A program made the position numbers and the translations under genes. Positions 41,669-54,100 of a stretch of 64,000 nucleotides of DNA are shown here, piece after piece. The notes beneath the pieces are model-generated. The model did not search any database, was not told the DNA's origin, and saw nothing but the letters and a program-made list of their open reading frames with translations. The DNA is from a virus. The DNA lies in IMG/VR virus record IMGVR_UViG_3300027969_000060, positions 44,992 to 108,991 of that record; one strand, 5' to 3'. The stretch's first letter is position 1. Each line of letters begins with the position of its first letter.

Positions 41669-44600
41669 ATGAGCGCAACTGATAGACAAAACAGATTACT
41701 TGTAGCAGAAGATTGGAAAAAAGTCTACCAATCATTCCGTAACGCAGATTTCCAAAGCTATGATTTTGAAAATTTGCGTCGCACTATGATCGATTATATC
41801 CGTCAGAATTATCCTGAAGACTATAACGATTATATTGAATCTAGCGAATATCTTGCGCTTATTGATTTAATTGCGTTCCTTGGGCAAAGTATTGCCTTCC
41901 GTGTAGACTTAAATGCTCGTGAAAATTTCTTAGAATTAGCAGAACGCCGCGAATCAGTATTGCGTTTAGCAAGGATGCTTAGTTATAATGCAAAGCGTAA
42001 TATTCCAGCTCAGGGATTGTTAAAGTTTGCTACTGTTCAAACATCACAAAACGTGATTGATAGCAACGGTCGTAATTTATCTAATCAAGTAATTACATGG
42101 AATGACCCAAGTAATGATAATTGGTACGATCAGTTTATTAAAGTAATGAACTCTGCATTTATACAAACTCAACAGTTTGGTAATCCTGCTGACAAAGCAA
42201 CTATCTATAATATTCCCACAGAACAATACAGATTTAATGGATCAAACACTGATGTTCCAGTGTATAGTTTTACAAAAACTGTATCGGGTCGATCAATGAA
42301 TTTTGAAATCACTAGCACTACGTTTGCTGGAGAAAATTATATCTACGAAGAAGCTCCAAAGATCGGTAATCGTTTAGCATGTGTTTATAAAGATGACGGC
42401 CGCGGCCCCGGCAGTCGATCATCTGGATTCTTTTTAAATTTCACACAAGGTACATTAAACACTGGATCGTTTACTGTTAACCAACCAAACTCTAACGAGT
42501 CGATTGATATTGAGTCAACTAATATTAATAATAATGATGTTTGGTTATATCGACTAGACCAGAATGGCCTTGAAGCAGAAAAATGGACTAAAGTTCCTGA
42601 CTTTGAAGGAAATAATGTCATCTACAATAGTGTTAATAAAAATATTAGAAATATTTATGGTGTAGTTACACGAGCCGGCGATGCAGTTAGTTTAGCGTTC
42701 AGTGACGGGACATTCGGCAACAAACCATTAGGCACATTTAGAGTATACTATAGAATTAGTAACGGATTGTCATATACTGTTAATGTTCCGGATATACGTA
42801 GCGTCTCTATATCAATTCCCTATTACAGCGCATCTAATCAATTAGAAACATTGACAGTTTCTTTAGCGTTGGCATCAAGTGTTGCTAATGCAGATGTATC
42901 TGAACCCAGCGACAGTATTAAAGCCAATGCACCCGCAACATATTATACACAAAATCGTATGATTACAGGCGAAGATTATAATATTAGTCCGTTATCTGCA
43001 ACAACTCAAGTAGCAAAAATTAAATCAGTTAACAGAACAAGTAGTGGTATTAGTCGATACTTTGATCTTGTTGATCCAACAGGCAAATACAGTTCAACAA
43101 ATTTGTTTGCCGATGACGGAGTAGTTTATAAAGAAGAATTTAATAGTCAAACTAGATTCTCATACGCTAATAAAACAGACATTGAAGGTATTATATACAA
43201 CACAGTATTTGATATTTTAGATAGTGCAAATTTAAGAAACTTTTATTATTCAAAGTTCATGGTGTATATTACATCTAGTCTTAATATTATTTGGAATAAA
43301 ATTACAACTGATACCGGAATGTCCACAGGCCATATCGGAGATGCTAATGACGGCACAATTTATAAAGTTGGATCTTACACTTCAACAGATTTAAAATACT
43401 TAATGCCCGGTGCATTGGTAAAATTCATAGCACCGACTGGATATTATTTTGATACAACAAACAATAATGCATTAGTTACAATAACTATTCCGGCAGCGCC
43501 TGAAACAAGTTCTTATATATGGGCTGAAGTAATATCTGTTGCCGACGACGGTACAGCCGCAGGTAAGGGAGTGCTTACTAGTGGGTTTGGGCCAGTTAAA
43601 TTAAATAGGATAGTTCCGTCAACATCAGTAATAACACAAATTATACCTAAATGGAGAACAGTTGTTGAAAGTACAACAATTACTTCGATGATTGATTTAA
43701 TATTTGCAAACAAGCCGTTTGGTATTCGATACGATCCAACGCCATCTCCTACTCCAGGCTGGAAGATAGTGTTTGAATCAAATTTAAATATAATTTCAAA
43801 ATTTAGTTTAGGTAAACAAGGCGACATTTCCAACCAGCAACAAGATGCCAGTTGGATGTTATTGTTTACAACAGATAACGAATACTACACTATTACTAGT
43901 AGAGAGCAACGCTACCTATTTGAAAGCGATGCCCAAGTACGATTTTACTTTGACAGCAACAACAAAATTTATGATAGTAGATCTAATTCAGTTGTTAAAG
44001 ATAACATCAATATATTGAGTATTAATACTAAACCTAGAAATACACTTTCTTTTACTAATAATTTAGTATGGGATGTTGTTTCAGAATATATTGGTATAGA
44101 CGGATATGTTGATACTAAAAAATTAATAGTATCGTTTGCTGATAGTGATGATAATAGTGTTGTTGACGATCCAGAATTATTTTTAAATATTGTTGATCCA
44201 CCTTCTGTGGCAGAAACAGACCTAACTATTTTAAAAAGAACATATATTTTACAACAGAAATATCTAATTAGCCAAGGGCAAGAAGATTACAAGTATGTTA
44301 ATAATTCTAATGATAAAGTTAAAATACTACCTACTGAAAATGATGCATATACATTTACTGGCGGGTTAACATACTGGGCTGATAGCCAGTATTTTTATTT
44401 TGTAGATACTGGCGTTGTTAAACAATTAAATTTAACACTTGGAAAATTAATTCCAAGTTTAGATTATAAAGTGTTTGTTGGTAGAGATAATTTAAAATTC
44501 CAATACACCCATAGTGCAGATTATGAATCAAGAGTTGATCCGGGCGCAAGTAATATCATTGACATATATGTTTTAACAAAACGATACGACACACAATTTA

Positions 44601-45178
44601 GGCAGTGGCTATCTGGTGCAATTACTTCTAAGCCACTACCACCGAGCTCGGATGAATTATCAGATATTATTTCTCCTACGTTAGATCCTATTAAATCTAT
44701 CAGCGATGAAATAGTGTATCATCCAGTAAGTTATAAAATTTTATTTGGGCCACTTGCAGATGCAGATGTGAGAGTATCTTTTAAAATTGTAAAAAATTCA
44801 GGACAAGTAATTTCAGATAACGATATTAAGTCAAGAGCAATTACAGCTATTAATCAATTTTTTGCTTTAGAAAATTGGGAGTTTGGCGATACGTTTTATT
44901 TTACAGAATTATCAACCTATGTGGTAAATCAATTAGCCCCATATGTTTCTAATTTTGTTATAGTACCTAGACAGTCTGGTCTTAATTTTGGTAGTTTATT
45001 TGAAATTAAATCAGCAAATGACCAGTTGTTTGTTAACGGAGCATCAGTAAACGATATTGATATTATCACAGGAATTACATCTAGTGCAATCAAATCAGTT
45101 AGCGGAACACTGATTAACTCAACAGCAAGCGGACAACAAACAGTAACAAGCTCAACCTACGGATCAACAAATGGCTGA
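41669..45178 (+). CDS. 6: Baseplate wedge protein gp6 (enlarged)
   Basis: 1169 residues against 660 in T4. The N-terminus is the gp6 signature: 'DFENLRRTMIDYIRQNYPED', 'SSEYLALIDLIAFLGQSIAF', 'RVDLNARENFLELAERRESV' and 'LRLARMLSYNAKRNIPAQG'. The core 'DGTFGNKPLGTFRVYYRISN' (about 345-364) and 'TYYTQNRMITGEDYNISPL' (about 425-443) are also typical. 'DEIVYHPVSYKILFGPLADA' and 'FGDTFYFTELSTYVVNQL' near the C-terminus form the conserved gp6 end domain. The extra length lies in the middle (about 480-950). gp6 forms the inner ring of the baseplate. The last 8 nt overlap the next gene. Confidence 0.93.
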   Translation: MSATDRQNRLLVAEDWKKVYQSFRNADFQSYDFENLRRTMIDYIRQNYPEDYNDYIESSEYLALIDLIAFLGQSIAFRVDLNARENFLELAERRESVLRLARMLSYNAKRNIPAQGLLKFATVQTSQNVIDSNGRNLSNQVITWNDPSNDNWYDQFIKVMNSAFIQTQQFGNPADKATIYNIPTEQYRFNGSNTDVPVYSFTKTVSGRSMNFEITSTTFAGENYIYEEAPKIGNRLACVYKDDGRGPGSRSSGFFLNFTQGTLNTGSFTVNQPNSNESIDIESTNINNNDVWLYRLDQNGLEAEKWTKVPDFEGNNVIYNSVNKNIRNIYGVVTRAGDAVSLAFSDGTFGNKPLGTFRVYYRISNGLSYTVNVPDIRSVSISIPYYSASNQLETLTVSLALASSVANADVSEPSDSIKANAPATYYTQNRMITGEDYNISPLSATTQVAKIKSVNRTSSGISRYFDLVDPTGKYSSTNLFADDGVVYKEEFNSQTRFSYANKTDIEGIIYNTVFDILDSANLRNFYYSKFMVYITSSLNIIWNKITTDTGMSTGHIGDANDGTIYKVGSYTSTDLKYLMPGALVKFIAPTGYYFDTTNNNALVTITIPAAPETSSYIWAEVISVADDGTAAGKGVLTSGFGPVKLNRIVPSTSVITQIIPKWRTVVESTTITSMIDLIFANKPFGIRYDPTPSPTPGWKIVFESNLNIISKFSLGKQGDISNQQQDASWMLLFTTDNEYYTITSREQRYLFESDAQVRFYFDSNNKIYDSRSNSVVKDNINILSINTKPRNTLSFTNNLVWDVVSEYIGIDGYVDTKKLIVSFADSDDNSVVDDPELFLNIVDPPSVAETDLTILKRTYILQQKYLISQGQEDYKYVNNSNDKVKILPTENDAYTFTGGLTYWADSQYFYFVDTGVVKQLNLTLGKLIPSLDYKVFVGRDNLKFQYTHSADYESRVDPGASNIIDIYVLTKRYDTQFRQWLSGAITSKPLPPSSDELSDIISPTLDPIKSISDEIVYHPVSYKILFGPLADADVRVSFKIVKNSGQVISDNDIKSRAITAINQFFALENWEFGDTFYFTELSTYVVNQLAPYVSNFVIVPRQSGLNFGSLFEIKSANDQLFVNGASVNDIDIITGITSSAIKSVSGTLINSTASGQQTVTSSTYGSTNG

Positions 45179-48100
45179 TAGTATTAATCCAAACAATAAA
45201 AATCAATCTGCAAATTTCCTTCCTCGATTTTATAGAACCGATTCGAATAAGAAATTTACGCAAGCTACTGTTGATCAGTTAATACAAAACGGTACAGTTA
45301 AAAAGATTAATGGATTTATTGGTAGACAGAATGCTAAAGCATCTACTGCTGATGATATTTTTATTAATGCAGTAACTCCTAACAGGCAAAATTATCAATT
45401 AGAGCCAGGGTTAGTTGTAAAAGATACATTAGACAATGTAACGTTTTTTAAAGATTATCAAGACTATATTAACCAACTCACTGTTTTTGGTAGTAATACA
45501 AAGAATCACTCAGTTGTAAACGAACAAGAATTTTATTCTTGGGATCCACACATCGACTGGGATAAATTTGTTAACTTTCAAAATTACTACTGGTTACCGT
45601 TTGGTCCTGATGTTATTAACGTTGCAGGACAACAACAGGCCATCACTAGTACATACACAGTAACTCTTGAGTCTGAAGGTGATAGTTATGAATACATATT
45701 CACACCTAATGGAATAACCCGTAATCCAACACTAACATTATTTAAGGGACAAACATATACGTTTGACATTGCAAGCCCCGGAAATCCTTTTAGTATTAAA
45801 ACACAGCGAACCGCCGGCACGTTAGATAGATACCAACCGTACGGAATAACTAATTTTGCAGTCGAGCAAGGCACAATTACTTTTACAATGCCTCATGACG
45901 CTCCGTCTGTTTTATACTATGTTAGCGAAAGCGACATTAATCTAGGTGGAGTTATTCATGTTAAGACAATTGACGAAAACACTAGAATTAATGTAGACAC
46001 TGAAATTTCAGGAAAGAAATCATATACACTTCCTAACGGCACGCCACTTAGTAACGGCATGAAAGTTAAATTTATTGGAAACGTTAGCCCTGAAAAATAT
46101 GCGTCCGGAGAATTTTATGTTGAGGGTGTTGGCGCAGAAATTAATTTAATTAAGGAATCCGATTTAGAATTAATTAGTGCATATACTACATCTGAATCGG
46201 TGTTGTTTGATACAACACCATTTGATAATTTACCGTTTAGTGATGCAACTGCATTTGCTGGAACCCGCGATTATATTATAATTAATAGAGCAAGCCCTGA
46301 CAGAAATCCATGGACACGTTACAATCGTTGGTTCCATAAAGATGTTATAAATGCAAGTTCTACTTATAACAACAAAGTACCAAATTTAGACCAGACTGCT
46401 AGAGCAGTCCGACCTATCATTGAATTTGAAGCAGGATTGAAATTATTTAATTTTGGATTAACTGCAACTATAGATGTTGATTTAATTGATAATTATACTA
46501 CAGATGTGTTTTCTACAATTGAAGGTGCATTTGGTTACAATGTTGACGGCACCCCATTAGTTAACGGCCACCGAATTTTATTTACGGCTGATACTGACGA
46601 GTTTGTAAAAAATAAAATTTACCGTGTTGAGTTTATTGACGTCCAGCGTTTAAATTCTGGTAGTAGACAAATCCATTTGGTTCTAGAAGAAGAACCAATT
46701 GAGTATCAAGTTGCAATTATTAAACAAGGTGTTATTAATCAAGGACAATCGTATTGGTTTAACGGATCAACATGGATTAAAGGACAACAAAAAACTAGTT
46801 TAAATCAAGCCCCTCTCTTTGATATTGTAGATAACAATAAAGTTAGCTACGGAGATACTAGTATATATGAAGGGTCAACATTTGTAGGAACTAAATTATT
46901 TTCTTATAAAGTTGGTTCAGGAACTAGCGATACTAATTTAGGATTTGCACTTTCTTATAAAAATATTAACAATATTGGTGACATTGTTTTTAATTTTAAT
47001 ATACTAACTGACACTTTTCGATACAAACAATTAGTAGATGTTATTACGGTTAATACCGACATTGGATTTTTAACACGTATCTCTCCAGAAACACGTATTA
47101 TAAGTTATACTAACGGATGGAAAAAATCAGAAGTCACTGAATACCAAGCTGGCGTTAGAATTTATAAAAATACATACAAGACAATAAGTGGCAAACAAGT
47201 ACAAATTTTAAATAATTTTGATATTGACACATTTGACAATAAAGATGATTTAGGTGATTTAGTAGTTAAGGTATACATTAACGGTATTCGTTTAGATAAA
47301 GAATTCTGGGATGTTGTTTCCGGCCCTGTTTATAAGAAAGTAGTATTGACTACTAATATTAAGCCAGCAGATGTATTAACAATTAAAACTTTTGCAAGAC
47401 AACCAATTAATCAAAATGGTTATTATGAAGTTCCGTTAAACTTACAAAATAACCCAATGAATAATCAGATAACTGAATTTACATTAGGTGAAGTAATTGA
47501 CCACGTTGGATCAATTGTTGATAATCTAAATAACTTTAACGGTAGTTATCCTGGCGCAGGTAACTTAAGAGACTTAGGTAATACTACTGCTTACGGTACA
47601 AAATTTGTACAACATAGCGGACCTCTAGGCTTATCATTGTATCACATTACAAGCCAAGAAAATAACATTATTAAAGCACTAGATGAATCTAAAGAAGATT
47701 ATAATAAATTTAAAAGAAACTTTATATCAATCATTGATACAATTGGGATACACGATACAAACCCCATAACCCAAGTTAATTTAATTTTAAAAGAAATTAA
47801 CAAAGATGTTCCAAAGACATCGGCTTATTATTTTAGTGATATGGTTGGTTCAGGCGCCAACATATATAATTCTTATACAGTAATTGATTATAGGATAAAA
47901 ACATATCCATTAAGTGCAGTATTTAATTTAGATGAATTATCAAATAAAGCAGTATATGTTTATTTAAATGGTACTCAGATGTTATTTGATAAGGACTATA
48001 CATTTAACGATCAAGGGTATATTGAAATTACAGATGGCGTTAATTTACAAAATGACGATACTATTACTGTTTACGAATATGAAAATACCGACGGATGCTT

Positions 48101-51100
48101 TATTCCACAAACGCCTACTAAATTAGGAATATGGCCAAAGTATGAACCAAAGATTTTTGTTGATACAAGTCTTATAACACCGAGAACAATGATACAAGGC
48201 CACGATGGCAGTTTAGTGTTATCATATGGCGATTACCGTGACGATTTAATTTTAGAATTAGAAAAGCGTATCTTTAATAATGTCAAAGTAAAATACGATA
48301 CAACTATATTTAACATACACGATTTTGATCCTAGTTATGTTAGAACAACTAATTACAGTTTAGCAGATTTTAACGAAACATTAGCCCCACAATTTTTTAA
48401 ATGGACGGGATTAGTTAACAAAGATTTTACTAAGCCGTTGTCGTATGATAAAATTAATCCATTAACTTATAATCACAAGGGGTATGCGGCACCAGATGGT
48501 AGGCAAATTCCTGGCTACTGGAGAGGAGTATATCGATGGATGCTAGACACTGACCGCCCTAATAATGCACCATGGGAGATGTTAGGGTTTACCTTAGAGC
48601 CAGTGTGGTGGACATCAGTGTATGGCCCAGCCCCATATACAAGTGATAACAAGATTTTATGGCAAGACCTTAGTGAGGGATTGGTAAAAGAACCAGGCAA
48701 GCCGGTTGTTCAATTAACAAAATATGTTAGACCTTTTTTACTAGATCATATTCCTGTTGACGAAAACGGGAATATAATTAGTCCTATTGATGCAGGCATT
48801 GCTAATGGTAGTGGAATTGAAAACAATGCTGATTATGTATTTGGTGATGTAAGCCCGGTTGAATCAGCATGGCGCAGAAGCAGTTATTATCCTTTTGGAT
48901 TTTTATCTACTATACTACTATTGTCCCCAGCTAAAGTGATAGGACTAATATTAGATAGATCAAGAATTATTAGAAACTTAACAGGCCAGTTAGTTTATAA
49001 AGATACTGGATTAAGGATCTCTCCAGCATCTGTAGTATTACCGAGCATTTATTCTAGTACAAGTAGAGTGCAAACTGCCGGTTTAATTAATTATATTGTA
49101 GACTATATACTCAGTGATAATTTAAGATCATATAATGCATTTCAGTATAATTTAAAAAATATTAACCCCCAACTAAGTTATCGACTAGGTGCGTTTACTA
49201 GTAAAGAAAAATTTAATTTCTTACTGGATAGTAAATCAGCAACAAGCACCGGCGGAATTTTTATACCGCAAGAAGATTTTGATGTAATTTTAAATATAAG
49301 TAGTCCTGTTAAAAAAATTACTTATAGCGGTGTAATTATTACGCGGTTACCAAACGGATACGACATAAAAGGTTACAGCAAAACACAACCGTATTTTAAA
49401 TATTATCCATATCTTAAAGATGGCCCAACAATTAATGTTGGTGGTATTTCTGAAGAATTTTCATCTTGGACAGCTAACCAGCAATATGCATCCGGTAAAA
49501 TTGTAAAGTATAACAATCGCTATTATAGAGCAAATTCAACTCACCTAACTATTGATGTATTTGAACCTAAATTTTACCAGGCGCTAGCAAGTCTTCCTGT
49601 TGTCGGCGGTCGAGAAGCAACCCTTAGAACAGTATGGGATCGAACAACGGTAATAACAATTCCATATAGTACTAAATTTAGAACTGTACAAGAAGTTGTT
49701 GACTTTTTGTTAGGCTACGGCGAATGTTTAAAAGACCAAGGATTTATATTTGATAATTTTAACACAACATTAGAAGCTGTAACTAATTGGGAAACTAGCG
49801 CAAAAGAATTCCTATTCTGGACAACTCAAAATTGGGCTAGCAGTCAAGACAAGTGGCAAGATTGGCTTCCAAATGTAGAAACTAAGTATCAAGAAATTAT
49901 AAAATACAATGGAGAATACTATCAAGCTATTCGACTTAGTCCTGGATCTTCAATCTTTATAGATGATGATTTTGAAAAGTTAGATGGGTTATCTACTGTT
50001 GGTAGTAGTGTTATTAGTTTAAGTCCGGCGGCATATAGTGTTAATTTCTCAGTGCCATATACAGTAGTTGATGATATTAAAAGTGCTTTTAACGGTTACG
50101 AAATTTTTAAAGTTGACGGATCACCAATTGCCCCTACCTTTTTAAATTCTTACAGATCTGATAATGCGGTAAGTTATACCCCAGACGGTTCAGACGGTAT
50201 ATTTGGTGTATCATTTTACCTTGTGCAAAAAGAACAAGTTATTCTTCTTAAGAATACTACAATGTTTAACGATACAATCTACAATCCAGAAAGCGGATAT
50301 AGACAAGAGCGCATAACAGTTTCTAGTTATGTAAGTACTGGCTGGTACGGTTCTTTTGATGCTCCTGGATTTATATTTGACCAAGCTAAGGTACAAGAGT
50401 GGGCACAGTGGACTGACTATGCATTGGGTGATATTGTTAAGTATAAAGAATTTTATTATAGTGCTAAGTCTCAAGTTCCGGGAACTGCAGAATTTAATGA
50501 TGTTAGTTGGATTAAACTAGCAGGCAAACCTAAACCTGCCTTGTTGCCTAACTGGAGCTATAAAGCAGAACAGTTTAACGATTTTTATAGTCTAGATAGT
50601 GACAATTTTGATGTAGGCCAGCAAAAAATGGCTCAGCATTTAATTGGATACCAAAAACGTCAATACCTTGAAAACATTATTAAAGATGATGTTAGTGAAT
50701 TTAAATTCTACCAAGGTATGATTATTGAAAAGGGTACACAAAACGTTTTAAATAAATTGTTTGATGTACTGAGTGTTGAAGGCGAAGAAAGTTTAAAATT
50801 CCACGAAGAGTGGGCAATTCGAGTTGGACAGTATGGCGCAAGCTCTGCATTTGAAAATATTGAATTTATTTTAGACGAATCACAATTTAAAAACAATCCT
50901 CAAGGTTTTGAACTAGTAACCTCAATCGATCCTGAATTATCTGATTTTATTATCCGCCAGACTTTTAATGATGTTTATTTAAAGCCAGTAGGATATAACA
51001 ATAATCCATGGGCTACTGTTAAAAATTACAATCCTTATTTACGAAGTCCTGGTTATGTTCGAGCTAATGAAGTTAGTGCAGTTTTAAAAACTATAGAAGA

Positions 51101-54100
51101 TATTGCAAATGAAGATACTGCAAATATTAATAATGGTGATTATGTTTGGGTAGGATTTGCACCTAAACCTAAAGACTGGGATGTCTTTAGATATACTCCT
51201 GCATCTTTTGAAGTAGTAAATGCAACCCATGTTGGAGCAGACCAAGAAGTAATCCTTGAAATTAACAAGTTAGCAACCTTGATGCCCGGCACTTACTTAG
51301 GTATTGAACATGTATCGTTTAACGGGTTTTATAAAGTTAAAAGTTCTATCCTTAACACAATTATTTTAGAATATACACAACCTGATTGGCAGGAATTTGT
51401 TCCGGGTACTAGTGTTCAAGTGTTTATATTAGAATCAAAGAGAGTAGGATCAATCGATCTTGCGGACACAGTATTCACTAAAAAAATTAACACCGGTGAG
51501 TTATTATGGACTGACAATTCCGGTGATGGACTATGGGCTACTTGGGAATATAATCCAGTATATCAGAAAACACAATTAAAATCTCAAGCACCTACTAAAG
51601 GGTTAGGCTTTGGTCAAACAATAAGTTTAAACAAAGCCGGATCAGTGGCGGCAGTATCAACAAATACTGGTGAGATTAGCATTTTTAGCAAAGATAATCC
51701 TAGTGTACCTTGGGTTCAAAAGCAGACAATTGCTAAACCGGTTATATCAGATAATGAAAAAATATGGAACAGTATTACTGTATACTCTGTAAACGATATT
51801 GTGTTTTATATAAATTCTTGGTACGTTCCAACACAGACAGTACCATTAAATACTCCGCCGGCAACTAATTTAGATTATTGGGATCGGGTTTATTATTCAG
51901 ATATTACTGCAATGTCCTCAGATGGTACTTGGCTTGCAGTAGCAAACCCAACTGCCTCAAATGTATTAACTAACGAAGACGGCACAGTAGGAAGGTTAGG
52001 AACTCCGTCGGAGTTGACAAAACAAGGAGTTGTATCTATCTATAAAAGAGATAGTAACGGAGTGTATTCTTTAGTCAACACGTTTGTAAGTCCAGACCCA
52101 ACCGACAATGAGCTATTTGGATCTGCACTATCATTTGGTAATTCTGTGTTATTTGTTTCGGCAATTGGGAACGACAATCAAACAGGCCGCGTTTATCAAT
52201 TTACTTACGGGCAAACTGTGTACGGAACTGCATTGTATAATCCAATAGGTAGTTTGGATACCGTAATTAAAGTAACCACTACTGCCGGTGTTGCGCCGGG
52301 AATGGAAGTAGTTGGCGCAGGATTTACACGCGGGCAGGTTGTTGAAGAAGTACAAAGTCCTACACTACTAAAGCTAAGTGCCGCACCAGATTCGGAGCCA
52401 AGCGGCCGATTGAAATTTGTAATAACTGATTGGAGTTACGAAGATTTATTTGGATTCTCTATGGGAGAAACTGTTGGATCACAATTTGGTTTTAGTTTAG
52501 ATGTTAGCAATGATTCTTCTACACTAGTAGTTTCAGCACCTCAGGATAAAAAAGTATTTGTTTATCAAATCATACCAGATGCAATGCCGATACATGATCA
52601 GACTATAACAGGTGATGATTTAGAGTTTGGATATAGTTTAACAATTTCTGATAATGCAGAGTACGTTGGAATTTCATCAATATTAGCAGACAATACTAAG
52701 GTAGATCAAGGTGCAGTATACATTTATAAAAAATCTAATGATGAGTATACCATTACCCAGTCACTAACAAATATTGCACCTGAAGATGCAGGATATTTTG
52801 GTAGCAAGATTTCCTTCATGAACAATTATAATACATTGGTTGTTTATAGTGCTGCCGCAAATACATCGGTGGCGACAACTTTTGATGCTAGCGAAACAAT
52901 ATTTGATGACAAGTTAACATCATTCTCAACTCAACACAAAGATAGTGGCCGTGTTGATGTGTATGACAGATACAACAATAATTGGGTGTTTAGCGAAAGT
53001 TTGCCAATGGATAATACAGCCGATGACCGATACGGTTACAGCGTAGCAATTGGAGCTAACCATGTATTTGTTGGTGCACCTAGTGCAATTGACCGTACAA
53101 AAGCTGCCGGCGTAATCTATGAATATAGCAAGTATGAAAATAGATACAGTTGGGAAATTTTACATAAAGAAATTAAAAAAGTAGATTTAACTAAAATTAA
53201 ATCAGCATTCTTATACAATAAAGAAACCAACAAGTTAATTACATACCTTGATGTTATAGATCCAGTACAAGGAAAAATTCCAGGTATTTCTGAACAAGAG
53301 ATCAAATATAAAACATTTTATGACCCAGCAACTTATAGTGTTGGTAATAGTGCAGTTAATGTTGATGACGGTATGGCTTGGACTAAAGAGCATGTTGGCG
53401 CATTATGGTGGGATCTAAGTACTGTTAAATTCTTAGATAGTCACGACAATGACACTGTTTATAGAAATAGTTCTTGGAATACATTGTTTCCGGGTTCGAG
53501 CATTGACATATATGAGTGGGTAGAATCATCTTTATTGCCAGCAGGTTGGAATGCACAAGCTGACACTGATACTGGAATAACACTTGGCATCAGCGGCACA
53601 ACCTTATACGATAATTCAGTGTATAGTGTTGAGAAAAAATATGATAATGTAAGCAAGTCATTTAGAAATACATATTTCTACTGGGTTAAAAATAAAGCAA
53701 CAGTTCCAAACATTGCTACTAGACATATATCTGCACAAGATGTATCAGAGCTAATTGCAAACCCACGTGGACAGGGATATAAGTTTTTAGCAATTACTGG
53801 AACTAATTCTTTTAGCCTTGTAAACGTTAGTCCGTTGCTAGAAGACAATAATGTGGTATTATCAGTACAATACTGGATAGCTGACCACCAAAATCAAAGC
53901 GTACATAGTCAGTGGAAAATTATCAGTAGAAACCCAACTACTATATTGCCTCAAAGCATTGAATTAAAATGGTTTGATAGTCTATGTGGTAAGGACGAGC
54001 AAGGACGACTAGTACCTGATCCAGTGCTAGCACCAAAAATTAAATATGGTGTTGAAAATAGACCTCGCCAGAGTATGTTTGTTAATCGATTTGAAGCCTT

